From Tubulanus polymorphus (Eukaryota > Nemertea > Palaeonemertea > Tubulaniformes > Tubulanidae), in the NCBI RefSeq assembly GCF_964204645.1, contig NC_134028.1, positions 15,615,263 through 15,679,262 of the forward strand: a stretch of DNA of 64,000 nucleotides, given 5' to 3'. The position numbers were made by a program, and so were the translations under genes. Of the stretch, positions 34,337 to 45,693 are shown in pieces; position 1 is the stretch's first letter; the number at the start of each line of letters is the position of its first letter. A model generated the notes under the pieces. The model saw nothing but the letters and a program-made list of their open reading frames with translations, was not told where the DNA came from and searched no databases.

Positions 34337-37300
34337 GTGACGACGCAGAAAAGACGGAGAATGGCGGTTTCATTAGTGACAATGCAAATTTCGTGAACGT
34401 GTTCTTCCATGCTAAAACATGTCGACTGACGAAAGCATCAGCTAAAGGTTTCCTTTTCGGTGAGTTTTATTTATTAACATTTTTCAAAGTTAAGGCTATG
34501 TTTACAAATGAAATGCAATCATGTTCAACCTTTCAGGCGCATTTGATTTTGAAGTCATTTTCGACGGTGACGTTTCTTATTCAAAACCTTCAGCCACATG
34601 TCGTAATCCGGCGATCGTGTTATTGGACTACAGCGTAAGTGAATCCTGCGTCTATTTGCACAGAACTGTTTGTCTCAAATGTTTGGTTAGGTTATATAAA
34701 TATTTTAAACCGTTTTTACCTCGATAATAACAATCATACTGATAACAAGTACAAGGATTATAATGATTTATCACTTATAAGCGCTTTCCATCCTAAAAAT
34801 CTCTTCGCTCTCTAAAAACAGTGTATCAATCAAAAAACTCAACACTGCTTAAACTGCTGCTTGAATTTCTACTTAAACTCTTGAAAGCTTTTTATCCTTA
34901 ACTAAAACCTCACTCATTAAACTTTTTAAACTTTTTTGTGTAGCCGGACGCTATCTGTGACACTGGTTTTACAGTGATTTCCTGAACTTCGCTGAAAAAG
35001 CTGAAACACTGAAAAGCTGAAACGCTGAAATAAAAACGCTGAAATTTCAGGGAATTTCCGAAAAACGCCGAAATTTCAGGGAATTCCCGAAAAACGCTGA
35101 AATCGTGCTAGGTACCGACAATACACGTTTTGAAATTTTTTCCGGGCCGGTGTCCGCTGACGAGTCCTGAACCGTGTTTTATGCTCTACCTTCGGTTACA
35201 GAGACATGCCTTAAGGTCGTCGTCATGATCGACTTGATCGATTGCGTGGATTGTTAGATGTGTTTTTTGCCATAGTTTTATGTGCATATACCGGTACGAT
35301 CTAACAATGAAGTTATCACTTCATTTGAATAAATTCTTAATCACAGTAATATTAATTCACAATATTTTTTCTTATGTTTCGTGATTTCTTGCAACTTATC
35401 ATTGCCAAGTCTCATACAAGTAGTAGCTGAATGAAAGTACAGTTAGGCTGAACCTGATAACCCAAATTAAGTGCTAGCATGGAACTAATGATTATTTTGA
35501 TTCTATTTTCGGTGTCATTGAAATTCGTTAAGAAAGGTTCAACCGTCATAGTATACTGTACTTAGCATTGCTACAATTGGGTGCCATATTTCTACAATTT
35601 CTACAAGGAGGAAGGAATCTTTAAGTGTCTTTGTTCCCGGGTAGGTGGTTCACTTTCTCTTTCGACTTGCCGGAGACTACTATCTGCAATGTATTGCATG
35701 CTTTGATGTGTCTGGCCTATAGGAGTCGAACGATATTTTTTTCCCATACACAGGCTTGGCTTTAGTGTAGATGAAGGCTAGGCACTGCACATTGTGGATT
35801 GACTGGAACTCTTAACTCACAAAATTAAACGAGTCAACAAGAAAGATCCAATAATTGGACATTTGTCTAACTATATTATTTAACAGCTTGAAATAAAACA
35901 TAACACATTCTGCAAGAGTATACAAAGGAAATCAGTTCTTACATTATATCAGAATCAATAGTTCGCTTAACTCTGGCTAGAATTCTGGTTCCATTGCTTC
36001 ATATTCTAATGAAATCCACTAGGCCTAGTATACCTTAGAATATCGCTTAGCTTAAGACTAAAAATTTGGTACCAGGAAACAGGGAAGAAAAGTGGGTGTA
36101 CTGTACATCCGCAATTGACTTATTTCTCTCAGGTTGAATCAAGTTATTATTGAAATAGCATTCGAATAGCCATTTTATTTTTAAAAATTGTGTCGTTCAG
36201 CTATCCTGCTGCAAATTTCGCAGTTGAAGTTTACTGGTGCCATCTGATTTCTCAGTATCTCAAAAAATTTGCACATTCTAAGCCTGAATCTAAAAATAGA
36301 AAAAGGTGCATTTTAGTCGGATATAAAAGAATAGTGGCTAATGCACCCTGGACTATATAGCCTATGGGGTGGGCCTAGTTTGAAAGCACTGAGGTCCGAG
36401 AGAACAGCACTTAGTAAATAAATACTGAAATTAAACTTACAAAACACCCAGTACTTGAGATGATGTACTTGACAAGAAGTGTCACCAGCTAAGCAAATCA
36501 ACTTTGTCTATGACTCCTCCTTTTATAGATTCAGTAGTAGTCTAAAAATAAGAATCGGTACATTTTTCTAACAGTTGGTATGTCATTTCTTCAAAAAAAC
36601 TAATTATTATCACGCCACAGCAAATAAATTATTCACAGTTGTTGAATGGTTAGCCCGATTTAGATTAATTGGTTGACGCTAATCAGTATGACCCATACGT
36701 AGGGGCCTACTGCATGCCATTGGCGTCAATCCATTCCATTCCATTCCACAGTGAATTAAAAAGAAATTTAGTTAGATCCCTTTTGTCCAAAAGCTGCATC
36801 ATTTATATAACTAGCTGTCAAATTTAATTTACCTCCTTCAGAGAATACCATAGTGACATAGTCCGTCGCCCATCAACGTGTTGACAAAAGAAAAGTTGCT
36901 GCATGTTTTATACATGAACGTTCAAATAAGATATTTTGCGTCTTGCAGGGAATATTGAGCATAGTGTTTAAGTTGGCTTGCACGGTTTGTGAATGGGTTT
37001 TCCTAATTATGCTGCCTGTATGCATTAAAAATCCGGATTTCAAGCGAATTAATTTGTCCAACAAGTGGCCCTCTAGAAATATACTCCACAAATACTGTCC
37101 ATGCATGTCTCTGTAACCGAAGGTAGAGACTAAAACACGGTTCAGGACTCGGCAGCGGACACCGGCCCGGAAAATATTTCAAAACGTGTATTGTTGGTAC
37201 CTAGCACGATTTCAGCGTTTTTCGGGAATTCCCTGAAATTTCGGCGTTTTTCGGAAATTCCCTGAAATTTCAGCGTTTTTATTTCAGCGTTTCAGCGTTT

Positions 37301-37471
37301 CAGTGATTCAGCTTTTTCAGCGAAGTTCAGGAACCGCGTAGGCACATATCGAACGTGTTTTCTGTTCAGCATTCCCATAGATCTTCGATTTTTCAGGGAG
37401 AAAATCTCGAAACAGTTGTGAACATGTTCGCACCGTTCGACGAGGTTTTAAAGATGGGACCGCAGTGGTAA
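34337..37471 (+). CDS. Host gene of unknown function, last three exons
   Basis: Three exons join with matching phases: 34337-34459, 34537-34634 and 37397-37471, the last ending in TAA (37469-37471). Splice sites are consensus (CAG before each exon; GTGAGT and GTAAGT donors). The first intron is 77 bp, the second 2762 bp. The encoded C-terminal ~97 residues include FFHAKTCRLTK, FGAFDFEVIFDGDVSYSK, CRNPAIVLLDYSGE and MFAPFDEVLKMGPQW. I do not recognise the family. No membrane segment or repeat is visible in this part, and two Cys are present. The unbroken phase across three exons argues for a real gene. Upstream exons were not found. The second intron is mostly the 2.36-kb inverted-repeat element. 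Confidence 0.65.
34979..37333. mobile_element. Inverted-repeat (foldback-like) element, 2.36 kb, in an intron
   Basis: The ends are TTCCTGAACTTCGCTGAA and its reverse complement. The arms, about 235 bp (34979-35213 and 37105-37333), pair along their length and include iterated GAAATTTCAGGGAATTCC-type words that are themselves partly palindromic. The 1.9-kb core is AT-rich with no recognised gene. It accounts for about 85% of the intron between the last two exons of the host gene. No target duplication is evident. Confidence 0.8.
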
Positions 37472-38343
37472 AATATGAGACGTGCTGGATGGACGTCTAT
37501 ACAGAGGAACCTTGTATTTCATAAACTCGACTGATATCTTGTTCAACATATCAAATGAATTCATACTTGAATTGAATAAAATGCATCAATCTATTTTGCA
37601 CGGAATTGTCTTCGTTGTTTGTTTACCAATTTCCTCACTTGAAAATATCATCAAAATGGTAATAAGCCATTTTTTGATTAAAGCAAATTTGATCCATTCG
37701 TCACATATCGTGCGATGATCAGAAGGTCATTAGATAATTCTTCAGCTGGCTATTCACAAGACACACTTTAAATAGATAATACTACGACAGGGTCAAATTT
37801 CCTCGTGCAACAGCATTATTTAAATGTAATTTGAAGTCTACGTCTTCACTGCCAATAACAGATATGAAAAGTGATTGACCACGAGCCGTAGTGATAAAAC
37901 AAAATAGTTATTTTATATACATGTATTCTGATCATAAAGAAATCTGTAAATATCAAAATTGTGTGAATCATAATCTTGTTCTTGACAATGAAAACTTATT
38001 TCATGTATGATTTACTCTTACTCGATTCAAAACGTAACTAGCAACGGCTGATATATGTTGACTACACGACTGTGACTGTGAATGACTGGATTGAGTTCGG
38101 ATTCCTTCACGGTTTAAACATTAACCGCAACTATCAACTTATGCTAAATTTGAATCTAACAAAGATATTCAACGATCGCCGATACTGAATTTCATTTGTC
38201 GACCAAAAATGCACCAGTCGACCACGTGACTGGTGCGGTCTTCTATAAATGTCACGAATCTTGCGAACGTACTCACTTGCTGTTTGGACGTCGCTGTCTT
38301 GTTCTAACGGAGTCGAATTTCTGAAGTTGTAAAACTGATTGAA
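37472..38343. other. Intergenic, no gene recognised
   Basis: This is the 3' flank of the host gene and the left flank of Ty3/gypsy element 2. On the minus strand a short frame (about 38134-38340) reads through into the insertion site and has a GTGAGT donor-like word after GTCCAAACAGCAA, but nothing supports it beyond that. Confidence 0.4.
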
Positions 38344-38574
38344 TGTAACGGTGTAACTTCCGCCTGTCATTGTATTGTAATATAGTGTATTTGTATTGGT
38401 ATTAATAAATGTTAACGATAGGTGGCATACCTATCGCTCTCTTGAAAAGAATCCTTTGTCCTGGTAAGTCGTGTGTTATCTTTTGTCCCGGTTCAAGACC
38501 CGGAACGTCCCCTACTACAGCGGCGATTACCTCTCATATTACCATTAGAATACTCCAAGACGACAATTGTTACA
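38344..38574 (+). repeat. 5' LTR of element 2
   Basis: 231 bp, TG...CA bounded, with an AATAAA at 38404-38409. It is nearly identical to 45694-45924. Confidence 0.95.
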
Positions 38575-38597
38575 CTGGTGGCAGCGAAGTGGGATTT
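38575..38597 (+). other. Primer-binding site region of element 2
   Basis: CTGGTGGCAGCGAAGTGGGA follows the LTR directly and almost equals the string at the same place in element 1. The tRNA is not assigned. Confidence 0.65.
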
Positions 38598-38934
38598 TAT
38601 TTCGATTGTCGTGTATTTTATGGTCTTTTAATGCGGCTCCACGTTGGAAACCTAGTCTGAGCGACCACGCTTACCATTATTAGTAGAAAACACTTGAAAG
38701 ACTTATAGCGGACACTCATAGCAGTTAAAACCGTTAACTTGTCCTATTCTTTATTTAATCAGAATTAGTACTAAGAGAAAATTTGCCATTGGGGAAAAAT
38801 TATTTTTATTTGCATATTATTTTATTATTGCTGGGGAGACTGAGAGCGAGACACAGACCGGTATACCAAAAACTTTTGTTCACCTTTTCTATGATATTGG
38901 ACTGTATTGAAATAACTACTGACTTGTATTTATA

Positions 38935-39942
38935 ATGTCGATGCCTGGGGAACATTCCAAACAAGATGCTAGTAATCTCGATGTCAACCAGTTCCTCATG
39001 TCTGTGACACAGTATGTGGAACATAAAATTAAAAACACTAAGTCAGAATCACCCTCTGAGCCAGCCAGACCCAGAGACCACACCAAGGTCAAGGTACCTG
39101 CACCTAAAACCTACAGTGCTGGTCACAATGTTAAAGTATGGCTCGAGAGATTTGATAGTAACTGTGACCTCATGGGGATAACTGATCCTTCAGTACAGAA
39201 GGATCATCTCTTAATGTATATGGACCATGAGTCATGACTGGCCATCAAAAATCTTCACTTGTCGGACAAACTGACCTATGATGAGTTCTCGACATCCATT
39301 AAAGACCGTATGTCCCTAACTAAATCGCCCGGCGATTACAAACTTATGCTAAAGGCACGCGAGCAAAAACAGCCCGAAAACCTCGGACGTTTCGCCGACG
39401 TATTTATGGAGCTAGCCCAAAACGCCTATCCAGACGCTGGACATACGCTACAAGACGAGCTGGCTCGTGACCAGTTTTTGACTGGAGTTAATTTGCCATT
39501 AACAGCTAGGGAACAGTTGTACGTTTCTCAGCCGAAAACCTTGTCAGAGGCTGTGTCACTGGCTAGAGGTTTTGAATCGGCTAGGCGTATAGCTGAAAAC
39601 CAGGATTCGAGGGGGAAACGTGCGATGGAAAATGAAGCCCAGGCAAAGCCCATCGAGACCGAGCTGCTTTCGGAACTGGTTAAACAGGTCCAGAGTTTAA
39701 ATCTCCGCATCGAAAATCTCGAGCGTCGAGGTCAGACAAGGCCTTCCAGGAATCCGGAACCTCCCAGAAATCCGGTGGCTGACATCTGTTGGCGCAGTCG
39801 GGTGCCAGACCACCCGGCTAGTGCATGTCCTACGGTGGTATGCCACTCGTGCACTGAGCCCGGACATTATGCTAGGAACTGTCCTAATAGTCAGGGAAAC
39901 GGGAAGATGCGTTGCTCGAGGGGCAGAGGCAAGCGCTTTTAA
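38935..39942 (+). pseudogene. Ty3/gypsy gag, element 2 (one internal TGA)
   Basis: ATG at 38935 (MSMPGEHSK). The capsid-like part has VWLERFDSNCDLMG and LQDELARDQFLTG, matching element 1. A single in-frame TGA at 39235-39237 interrupts an otherwise open frame of 335 codons. The nucleocapsid has one good CCHC knuckle (CHSCTEPGHYARNC) after a degraded one (CWRSRVPDH...C), and a basic tail. It overlaps the start of pol by 31 bp; pol is in the -1 frame relative to gag, and the gag stop lies in CGCTTTTAAAC, so a programmed frameshift is conceivable. Confidence 0.88.
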
Positions 39943-42900
39943 ACCATCGGCCCAAAGTCCCGAAATATATCCCTCCACACCGTAGACAATTAGATACCTG
40001 TATAAATGTTGTAAATACCCCTGTATATAGAACGAATGAAAATGATTATGAATACGACAACCCACAGGGTAGCTGCCCGAACTCAAGTGGTTTACAACTC
40101 GGGAAGAGCACACCTCCTGACGGTCAAAGCTCCTCTTCAAAGTACACCCCGAACTCCGAAGCAGACCTACCCACAAACAGTGACCGAGAGCCCACCCCAT
40201 TAGTTCGAAGTGTACAGAATGTAGATATCCGTGACACTGGCCTCCATTGTTCTGCTATAGTCAATAGTGTAGGAAGAATCTCTGCGCTTCTCGACACCGG
40301 CGCTGCTGTGACTATGCTCAAGACTTCTGTCTGGGTGGCGAGTAACGGGGGTGAAATGGGATGCCTGAAACCAATTGATTTTGAGTTGGTTACGGCTACC
40401 GGTCAGGATATTAAGGTTAGGGGTTCGGTCGATGTTCGCCTTAGTTTGGGGGATTGTAGTTTTATGGTTCCATTGGTGATTGCAGATGATTTGTCACAGG
40501 ATTGTCTCCTTGGTGGTGATTTCTTCCGCGACAACAACTGCGTGATTGATTACCCAAATAGAGTCATGAGCTGTGGCCTGTCTGACATACCATTGGAACA
40601 CAGGGATTCCCGACCAACTGCGTGTCGCCTATTCTTGACCGAGACTCGCATGATCCCAGCCGGACACGAAATTGTAGCTACTGCTTATTTTAGGCAGAGA
40701 TACACCCACAACAACAATTCTGTCGGGATGGTTTGTGGTAGAGCCCCGGGTCCATTCGGTATTGGTAGAACCCTGGTTACCCCGAACGATAACAAGGTGA
40801 CTGTCCGTTTGGCAAACTTTACGAACGTGACGTGCCATGTCAACCGCGGTGAATTTGTAGGGATTTTCTCTCCGTTAAACAGTATCGAAATCCTCACTAC
40901 TCAGGATAAGAGACCAGATGTCTCTGAAATCCCTACCATTAGTGAGGATCTAAACTCGTTGTTTAAGGAGCTACAGCTCGATGCCATTGACATTTCGGAC
41001 AGTGATCGCGAGGCCTTAAAGAAGGTTGTCGCTGATTACCAGGATGTGTTTTCCCGCGACGACTTTGACATAGGGAGGACCGCGTTAGTCGAATTTGAAA
41101 TAGATACGAGTGACCATCGCCCCATCAAACAACAACCTCGGCGTTTACCACCGAGTCATAGACAGTTTGTGGAGGGTCATACTGCCGAATTACACAGTCA
41201 CGACCTCATCCGACTATCACAATCTCTCTGGGCCAGCCCCATTGTCTTGGCCAAGAAGTCCGATGGTAGCCTTAGGCTGTGTTGTGATTATCGGAAGTTA
41301 AATGACGCTACGATAAATGATAGCCATCCGCTTGGGCGAACTGACTCCACACTTGAAGCTCTGTCCGGGTCATCATGGTTCTCCTCTCTTGACCTCACAA
41401 GTGAGTATCATCAAGTGCCCATACGGGAGGGAGATAAACCAAAGACAGCGTTCTGCACGGAGAATCGATTGTGGGAGTGGAACGTCATGGCGTTTGGCCT
41501 GACTAATGCCCCTGCCTGTTTTTCACGGCTTATGACTATGGCCCTGGATAAGGTCTCGTGGAAAACGGCATTAATATATCTCGATGATGTCATTGTTCAC
41601 TCAGCTGACGTTGGGTCACACATTGGTAAACTCGCTGAGGTGTTCTCATGTTTCTGGTCTGCAAACCTTAAACTGAAACCCAGAAAATGTCACCTACTGC
41701 GGAGACGGTTGAAGTTTTTGGGCCATATTGTTAGTGGGAATGGTATGGAGGCTGACCCGTCCAAAGTTGAGAAAATTATGAACTGGCCTGTTCCAACCAC
41801 AGTTTCAGAGGTCCGCAGTTTCACAGGGTTAGTGACCTATTATTCAAAGTTTATTGAGGGGTATTCCCAAATGTGTCGTCCCCTACACCAGCTTACTAAA
41901 AAGGGCCATGTCTTTGTATGGGGGATAGAGCAACAGCGAGCATTTGACGCCATAAAAAGGGCACGTACTAGCCCTCCTGTTTTGGCCTTCCCTGATTTCG
42001 AGACAGGTGCAGGCAAATTTATTATCGACTGTGACGCTAGTGACTGGGCAATTGGTGCTGTACTTTCACAGGTGCAGGCAGACTCGTCTGAACGGGTAAT
42101 CGCATATGCTGGTCGCGCACTACGGGGTGGTGAAGAGAATTACTGTGCCACCAGGCGAGAGATGCTTGCCCTGGTCGATATGATTGAACACTTCCGGCAT
42201 TACTTGTTGGGCCTGAAATTCTTGGTGCGCACTGACCATGCAGCACTTAAATGACTCCGGTCTTCAAACATTCAGTCTGGACAAGTTGCCCGCTGGAACG
42301 AACGATTGGCCGACTATGACTTTGATATTGAACACCAGCCCGGGCGTATCCACCTGAATGCGGACGCACTTTCCCGCATCCCTAAACGACTGAAGCGTCA
42401 TGGAGTCTGCCCAAGCTGTGGTCAGACCGGCGCCCCAAAATGTCAGGTTTCGGCGGTAGGTATGGGTAGTGATCATGCAGGCTTGTCGACAGTGGACATA
42501 GCGCGGTTACAGGACGAGGACGCCGACATATCTGTAGTCAAGGACCTGGTCCATCGACAACAGATTAAACCTAGTGCCGATGTGATGCGCCAATTTAGCA
42601 CCAAAACCAGAATGTTTCTTGGTGAATATGAGCGCCTAGTGATTGACAAGGACGTTCTATTTTTGAGACCCTCCCCTGGATCCAGACTTTCGAAATCGCG
42701 TGTTGTTCTGCCTTACGTGTTACTAAGGTTTTGTCACACCTTCACGACGGTATCTCCGGCAGGCACTTAGGGCGCACTAAGACAGAACGGAAGATGCGCG
42801 AACGATTTTGGTGTCCAGGTCTGACAAGAGCTGTCCATGAGTATATTCAACAGTGCCAGAAATGTCATATATGCAAAAATCCGCCCAAGCGACCGAAGGC

Positions 42901-44278
42901 ACCTTTGGTGTCAACACCAGTGGGTCGTAGAGAGCAGAGGTTGCACATTGACATAGTGGGCCCCCTACAGCGTACTAAACGCGGCAACACTTACATTATT
43001 TTTGTCCAGGACGCTTTCACTAAGTAGGTTGAGGCATGGCCAGTACGGAATGAGAAGGCCCCCACTGTGGCTCGGAAAGTCGTCGATGAATGGGTCACGA
43101 GATATGGCTGCCCAGAAAGCATTCACTCGGACCGGGGTGCCAACTTCGAGTCCAAGGTTTTTACAGAAATGTGTCGACTGTTGGGTATCGATAAGACGCG
43201 TACCACCTGTATCACCCGATGGGGAATGGTCAGGTGGAAAGCTTTAATAAATCCATCAATGCCATGCTGACCATATCCGTGAATGAAACTGTGAATGAAA
43301 TGGCACTGACTGGGATACGAAACTGTCATCATGCCTGATGGCATTTCGTTCTAGTGTTCAGGAATCCACAGGCGAAACCCCATTCTACCTGACTTTCGGT
43401 TCAGAGATGGTCTTGCCTCTAGATATCATGGTTGGACCACCAGAAGAGCAAGTGTACATCACTAAGTTTAGCCGTGATGTACACTCTTACTGGAGGCGCA
43501 CCAAAGAGTCAGGGAGAGACTGGGTAAGGCTCAGCGGTGTCAGACTGTCAATTACGACAGATTTGCTAGGCGGGGTGGGTATAACGTTGGGGATCGGGGA
43601 TGGCTCTATAGTCTTGCCATTAAGCCGGGGGAGGCGGCAAAATTCCATAAGAAGTGGAAGGGCCCCTTCATTATTATTGAGAAACTGTCGGAGGTGACGT
43701 ATCGGGTCAGACTGGAGGGGGGTCCCCCAAAGCAAAAGACTGTCCACTTCAATGATGTGAAGCCAGCGTTTGGCCAGCCGCATACCAACGTCAAGAAGGC
43801 TGTCCCCGCCAGAACTAGAAAGAGGACAGTTGAACCCCAACCTGCCCCTGAGATTGAACCTGCCCCTGAGATTGAAAATTCGAGCTCTTCAGGGAGCAAT
43901 GACGAGGAGATTGTCTGGAGGTGCCCAAACGAGCGGATTGTGGCAGTACCACCCAATGACGCCACACCAATCGAAGCGGAGGCAGAAGTCGATCCGGAAG
44001 TCGATCCCCCAGCGGGTCAGCTAGTGGAAAATGCCCAGCTGCATCCACCGGCCGACAACGGAGATCAATCTGGTCGTCTGCACCCGAGGAGAGCATTGAA
44101 TGAGCCAGCTCGATTCAGGGACTTTGTTCGTCATTGCCCCATACCGGCAACCAGTACAGCAGTTAATGGCGACTGTACCACCTGCTGTCAGCGATGGTCC
44201 AGAATCCGGGAGAAGAAAGATCTGTGGCTGAAGAAAGCGCGAAAATTGCTGCGAGACAGAGAACACCTCACCGGTTAA
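39912..44278 (+). pseudogene. Ty3/gypsy pol (PR-RT-RH-IN), element 2, broken in its 3' half
   Basis: The frame is open from 39912 to 42251. Protease LLDTGAAVTML, then RT with LRLCCDYRKL, FGLTNAP and YLDDVIVHS, then RNase H with DCDASDWAIG and RTDHAALK. A TGA at 42252-42254 replaces the Trp expected after AALK; the same frame continues to 42770. The integrase zinc-binding region (HLHDG...H, CQKCHIC) is in another frame from about 42725. The core has Asp in HIDIVGP, a TAG at 43025-43027, Asp in IHSDRGANF, then frameshifts near 43205, 43290 and 43550. The final frame (43694-44278) has VHFNDVKPAF, duplicated QPAPEIE-type wording and a Cys-containing tail (GDCTTCCQRW) comparable to that of element 1. 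Confidence 0.92.
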
Positions 44279-44310
44279 ACTATCTGCCCTCCGGCCAACT
44301 TAACGTTTTT

Positions 44311-44332
44311 CTCTCTTGCCTTCTGTTTTTAG
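44311..44332 (+). promoter_or_regulatory. Candidate 3' splice site before ORF3, element 2
   Basis: A long pyrimidine tract, CTCTCTTGCCTTCTGTTTTT, followed by AG (44331-44332), lies 8 bp before the ORF3 ATG. It is a stronger acceptor than that of element 1, at the same relative place, which suggests spliced expression of ORF3. Confidence 0.6.
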
Positions 44333-44340
44333 CTGCCAAA

Positions 44341-45189
44341 ATGTCTGATGTTCTTCAGTTGGATACGTTGAACGAAGAAACACGAGACCTGAAGAAGGCC
44401 GCTGTGCAAGATGTGCGAAAATATGTGCAAAGCTACACGAAAAGGACTGAGCCCGAATGGACTCCGGACTTCAGTGCTTTGGTAAGTTCATGTGAACGCC
44501 ATCTGTACCAACGAGGTGACATGGTCGCTGGTTCCGTAGTTGCTGGCGTCAAGGCTTTCCTGTCGTCAGCCAAGCGGTCACGGCCATCCATGTCGATGGA
44601 GAGGTTAAATCGCCTGGGGACAGAACTCAGCTGTTTGATATCCCGGCATGGGGGTAAGAGTATACGTCTCGTGGATAAGCTGGAGAAGCTTAATCGACAG
44701 CTCCGAGTCGGAGATCTACGGCGTCCAATTCTCCTGCTGAGCGACTCCATGTTTAAAGGAGTCAAGTGCAGCGATGACATGTATGTCATCGCTCACTCAG
44801 GAGAACGGATCGAGGAGGTCAGTCGGACCATACGACTGATGAGCGTCAGCTGTTCAGCTGTTGTCGTTAACCACGGGGTGAATAACGTGCGGGAATTCGG
44901 TGATACGGTCAAGGAGATATATAGCCTGGCCAACCTTATACAGCGAAAATATCCCCTTGTCCCGATTTTCCACCTTCGTGTCCCAAAAGCCCCGTGTATG
45001 AGAGGCAAGCGCGAGACGGTCATCCCGATTGACCGCATTAATGTACATTTCGAGAAGGCCGGGTTTCGTACCATCGAACATCCAGACCTTCCAGACCACG
45101 ACTACAGAGGGATCCATTATCGACCGAAGGCAGTCAATGAAGTAGCCCGTCATATTATTGCCTCCGTCAAGAGTCATTTAGAGTCCTAA
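44341..45189 (+). CDS. ORF3 of element 2: SGNH/GDSL-type hydrolase-like protein, intact
   Basis: 282 residues from the ATG at 44341 (MSDVLQLD), chosen because it follows the acceptor and the pol stop; the frame is also open upstream. The N-terminal ~125 residues are helical-looking and unassigned. The C-terminal part fits the SGNH hydrolase fold: LLLSDSMFKGV (Ser136, block I), HSGERIEEV (Gly154, block II candidate), VVVNHGVNNV (Asn181, block III) and DYRGIHYRP (His259, block V, with Asp254 five before it instead of three). No signal peptide or membrane anchor is seen, so a secreted or surface env-like role is not supported. Family members cleave esters or acetyl groups; the substrate here is unknown. 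It is the only complete gene downstream of the pol breaks. Confidence 0.72.
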   Translation: MSDVLQLDTLNEETRDLKKAAVQDVRKYVQSYTKRTEPEWTPDFSALVSSCERHLYQRGDMVAGSVVAGVKAFLSSAKRSRPSMSMERLNRLGTELSCLISRHGGKSIRLVDKLEKLNRQLRVGDLRRPILLLSDSMFKGVKCSDDMYVIAHSGERIEEVSRTIRLMSVSCSAVVVNHGVNNVREFGDTVKEIYSLANLIQRKYPLVPIFHLRVPKAPCMRGKRETVIPIDRINVHFEKAGFRTIEHPDLPDHDYRGIHYRPKAVNEVARHIIASVKSHLES

Positions 45190-45693
45190 ATTTGTAGGTG
45201 GGACACCTTACTATGGTCAATACCCACCCTACAAAACATGGCCTTTTGACTCGAGCATCCCTGCCTCAGTCCTGGTTCTGTGTGTTAGAACTTTTTCTGC
45301 TGGCCTCTTCTCTTTTACTTTTTCAGCGCTACTTTGGAGAATCGTTGTATATAAACCATCACTTGTATATAGACTGCCATGTGTATATAGACCGCAAGTT
45401 CCGTCACGTGAGTAGGTATGGGGATGGCGGGGCCAACACCAGATATCGGTAAATGGCCAGCCATCTACCCCCCGCGGTGAACCCTAGTCTACCTCCTACT
45501 TCAGGAATGGATTGAGCGGAAATGTAAATATGTAAATAATCTGACTCTTGTGTACCATGCGAACCATGGGTGTTATCGATCGTCATCGTTTTGCGATGGG
45601 AACTCGGCATACCGGTATTGGACTGTTATTGCGTCGTGAAAGTTAATTTTGGTACTGAACCGTAGTTCAGTACTCATTGTTAGGGGGGAGTTG
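45190..45693 (+). other. 3' non-coding region and polypurine tract, element 2
   Basis: No convincing frame. It contains a threefold 'tgtatatagac'-like repetition near 45347-45390 and ends with TTAGGGGGGAG (45680-45690), a good polypurine tract next to the LTR. Confidence 0.65.

Noticed and set aside
38134-38370. Minus-strand host exon interrupted by element 2
   Set aside because: The frame is open on both sides of the empty site and a GTGAGT word follows, but there is no known motif, and the plus-strand 5' intron of dermatopontin copy 1 explains the region as well.
44341-45189. Classical env glycoprotein for ORF3
   Set aside because: No signal peptide, no fusion-peptide-like or transmembrane segment and no Cys pattern; SGNH-type motifs fit instead.
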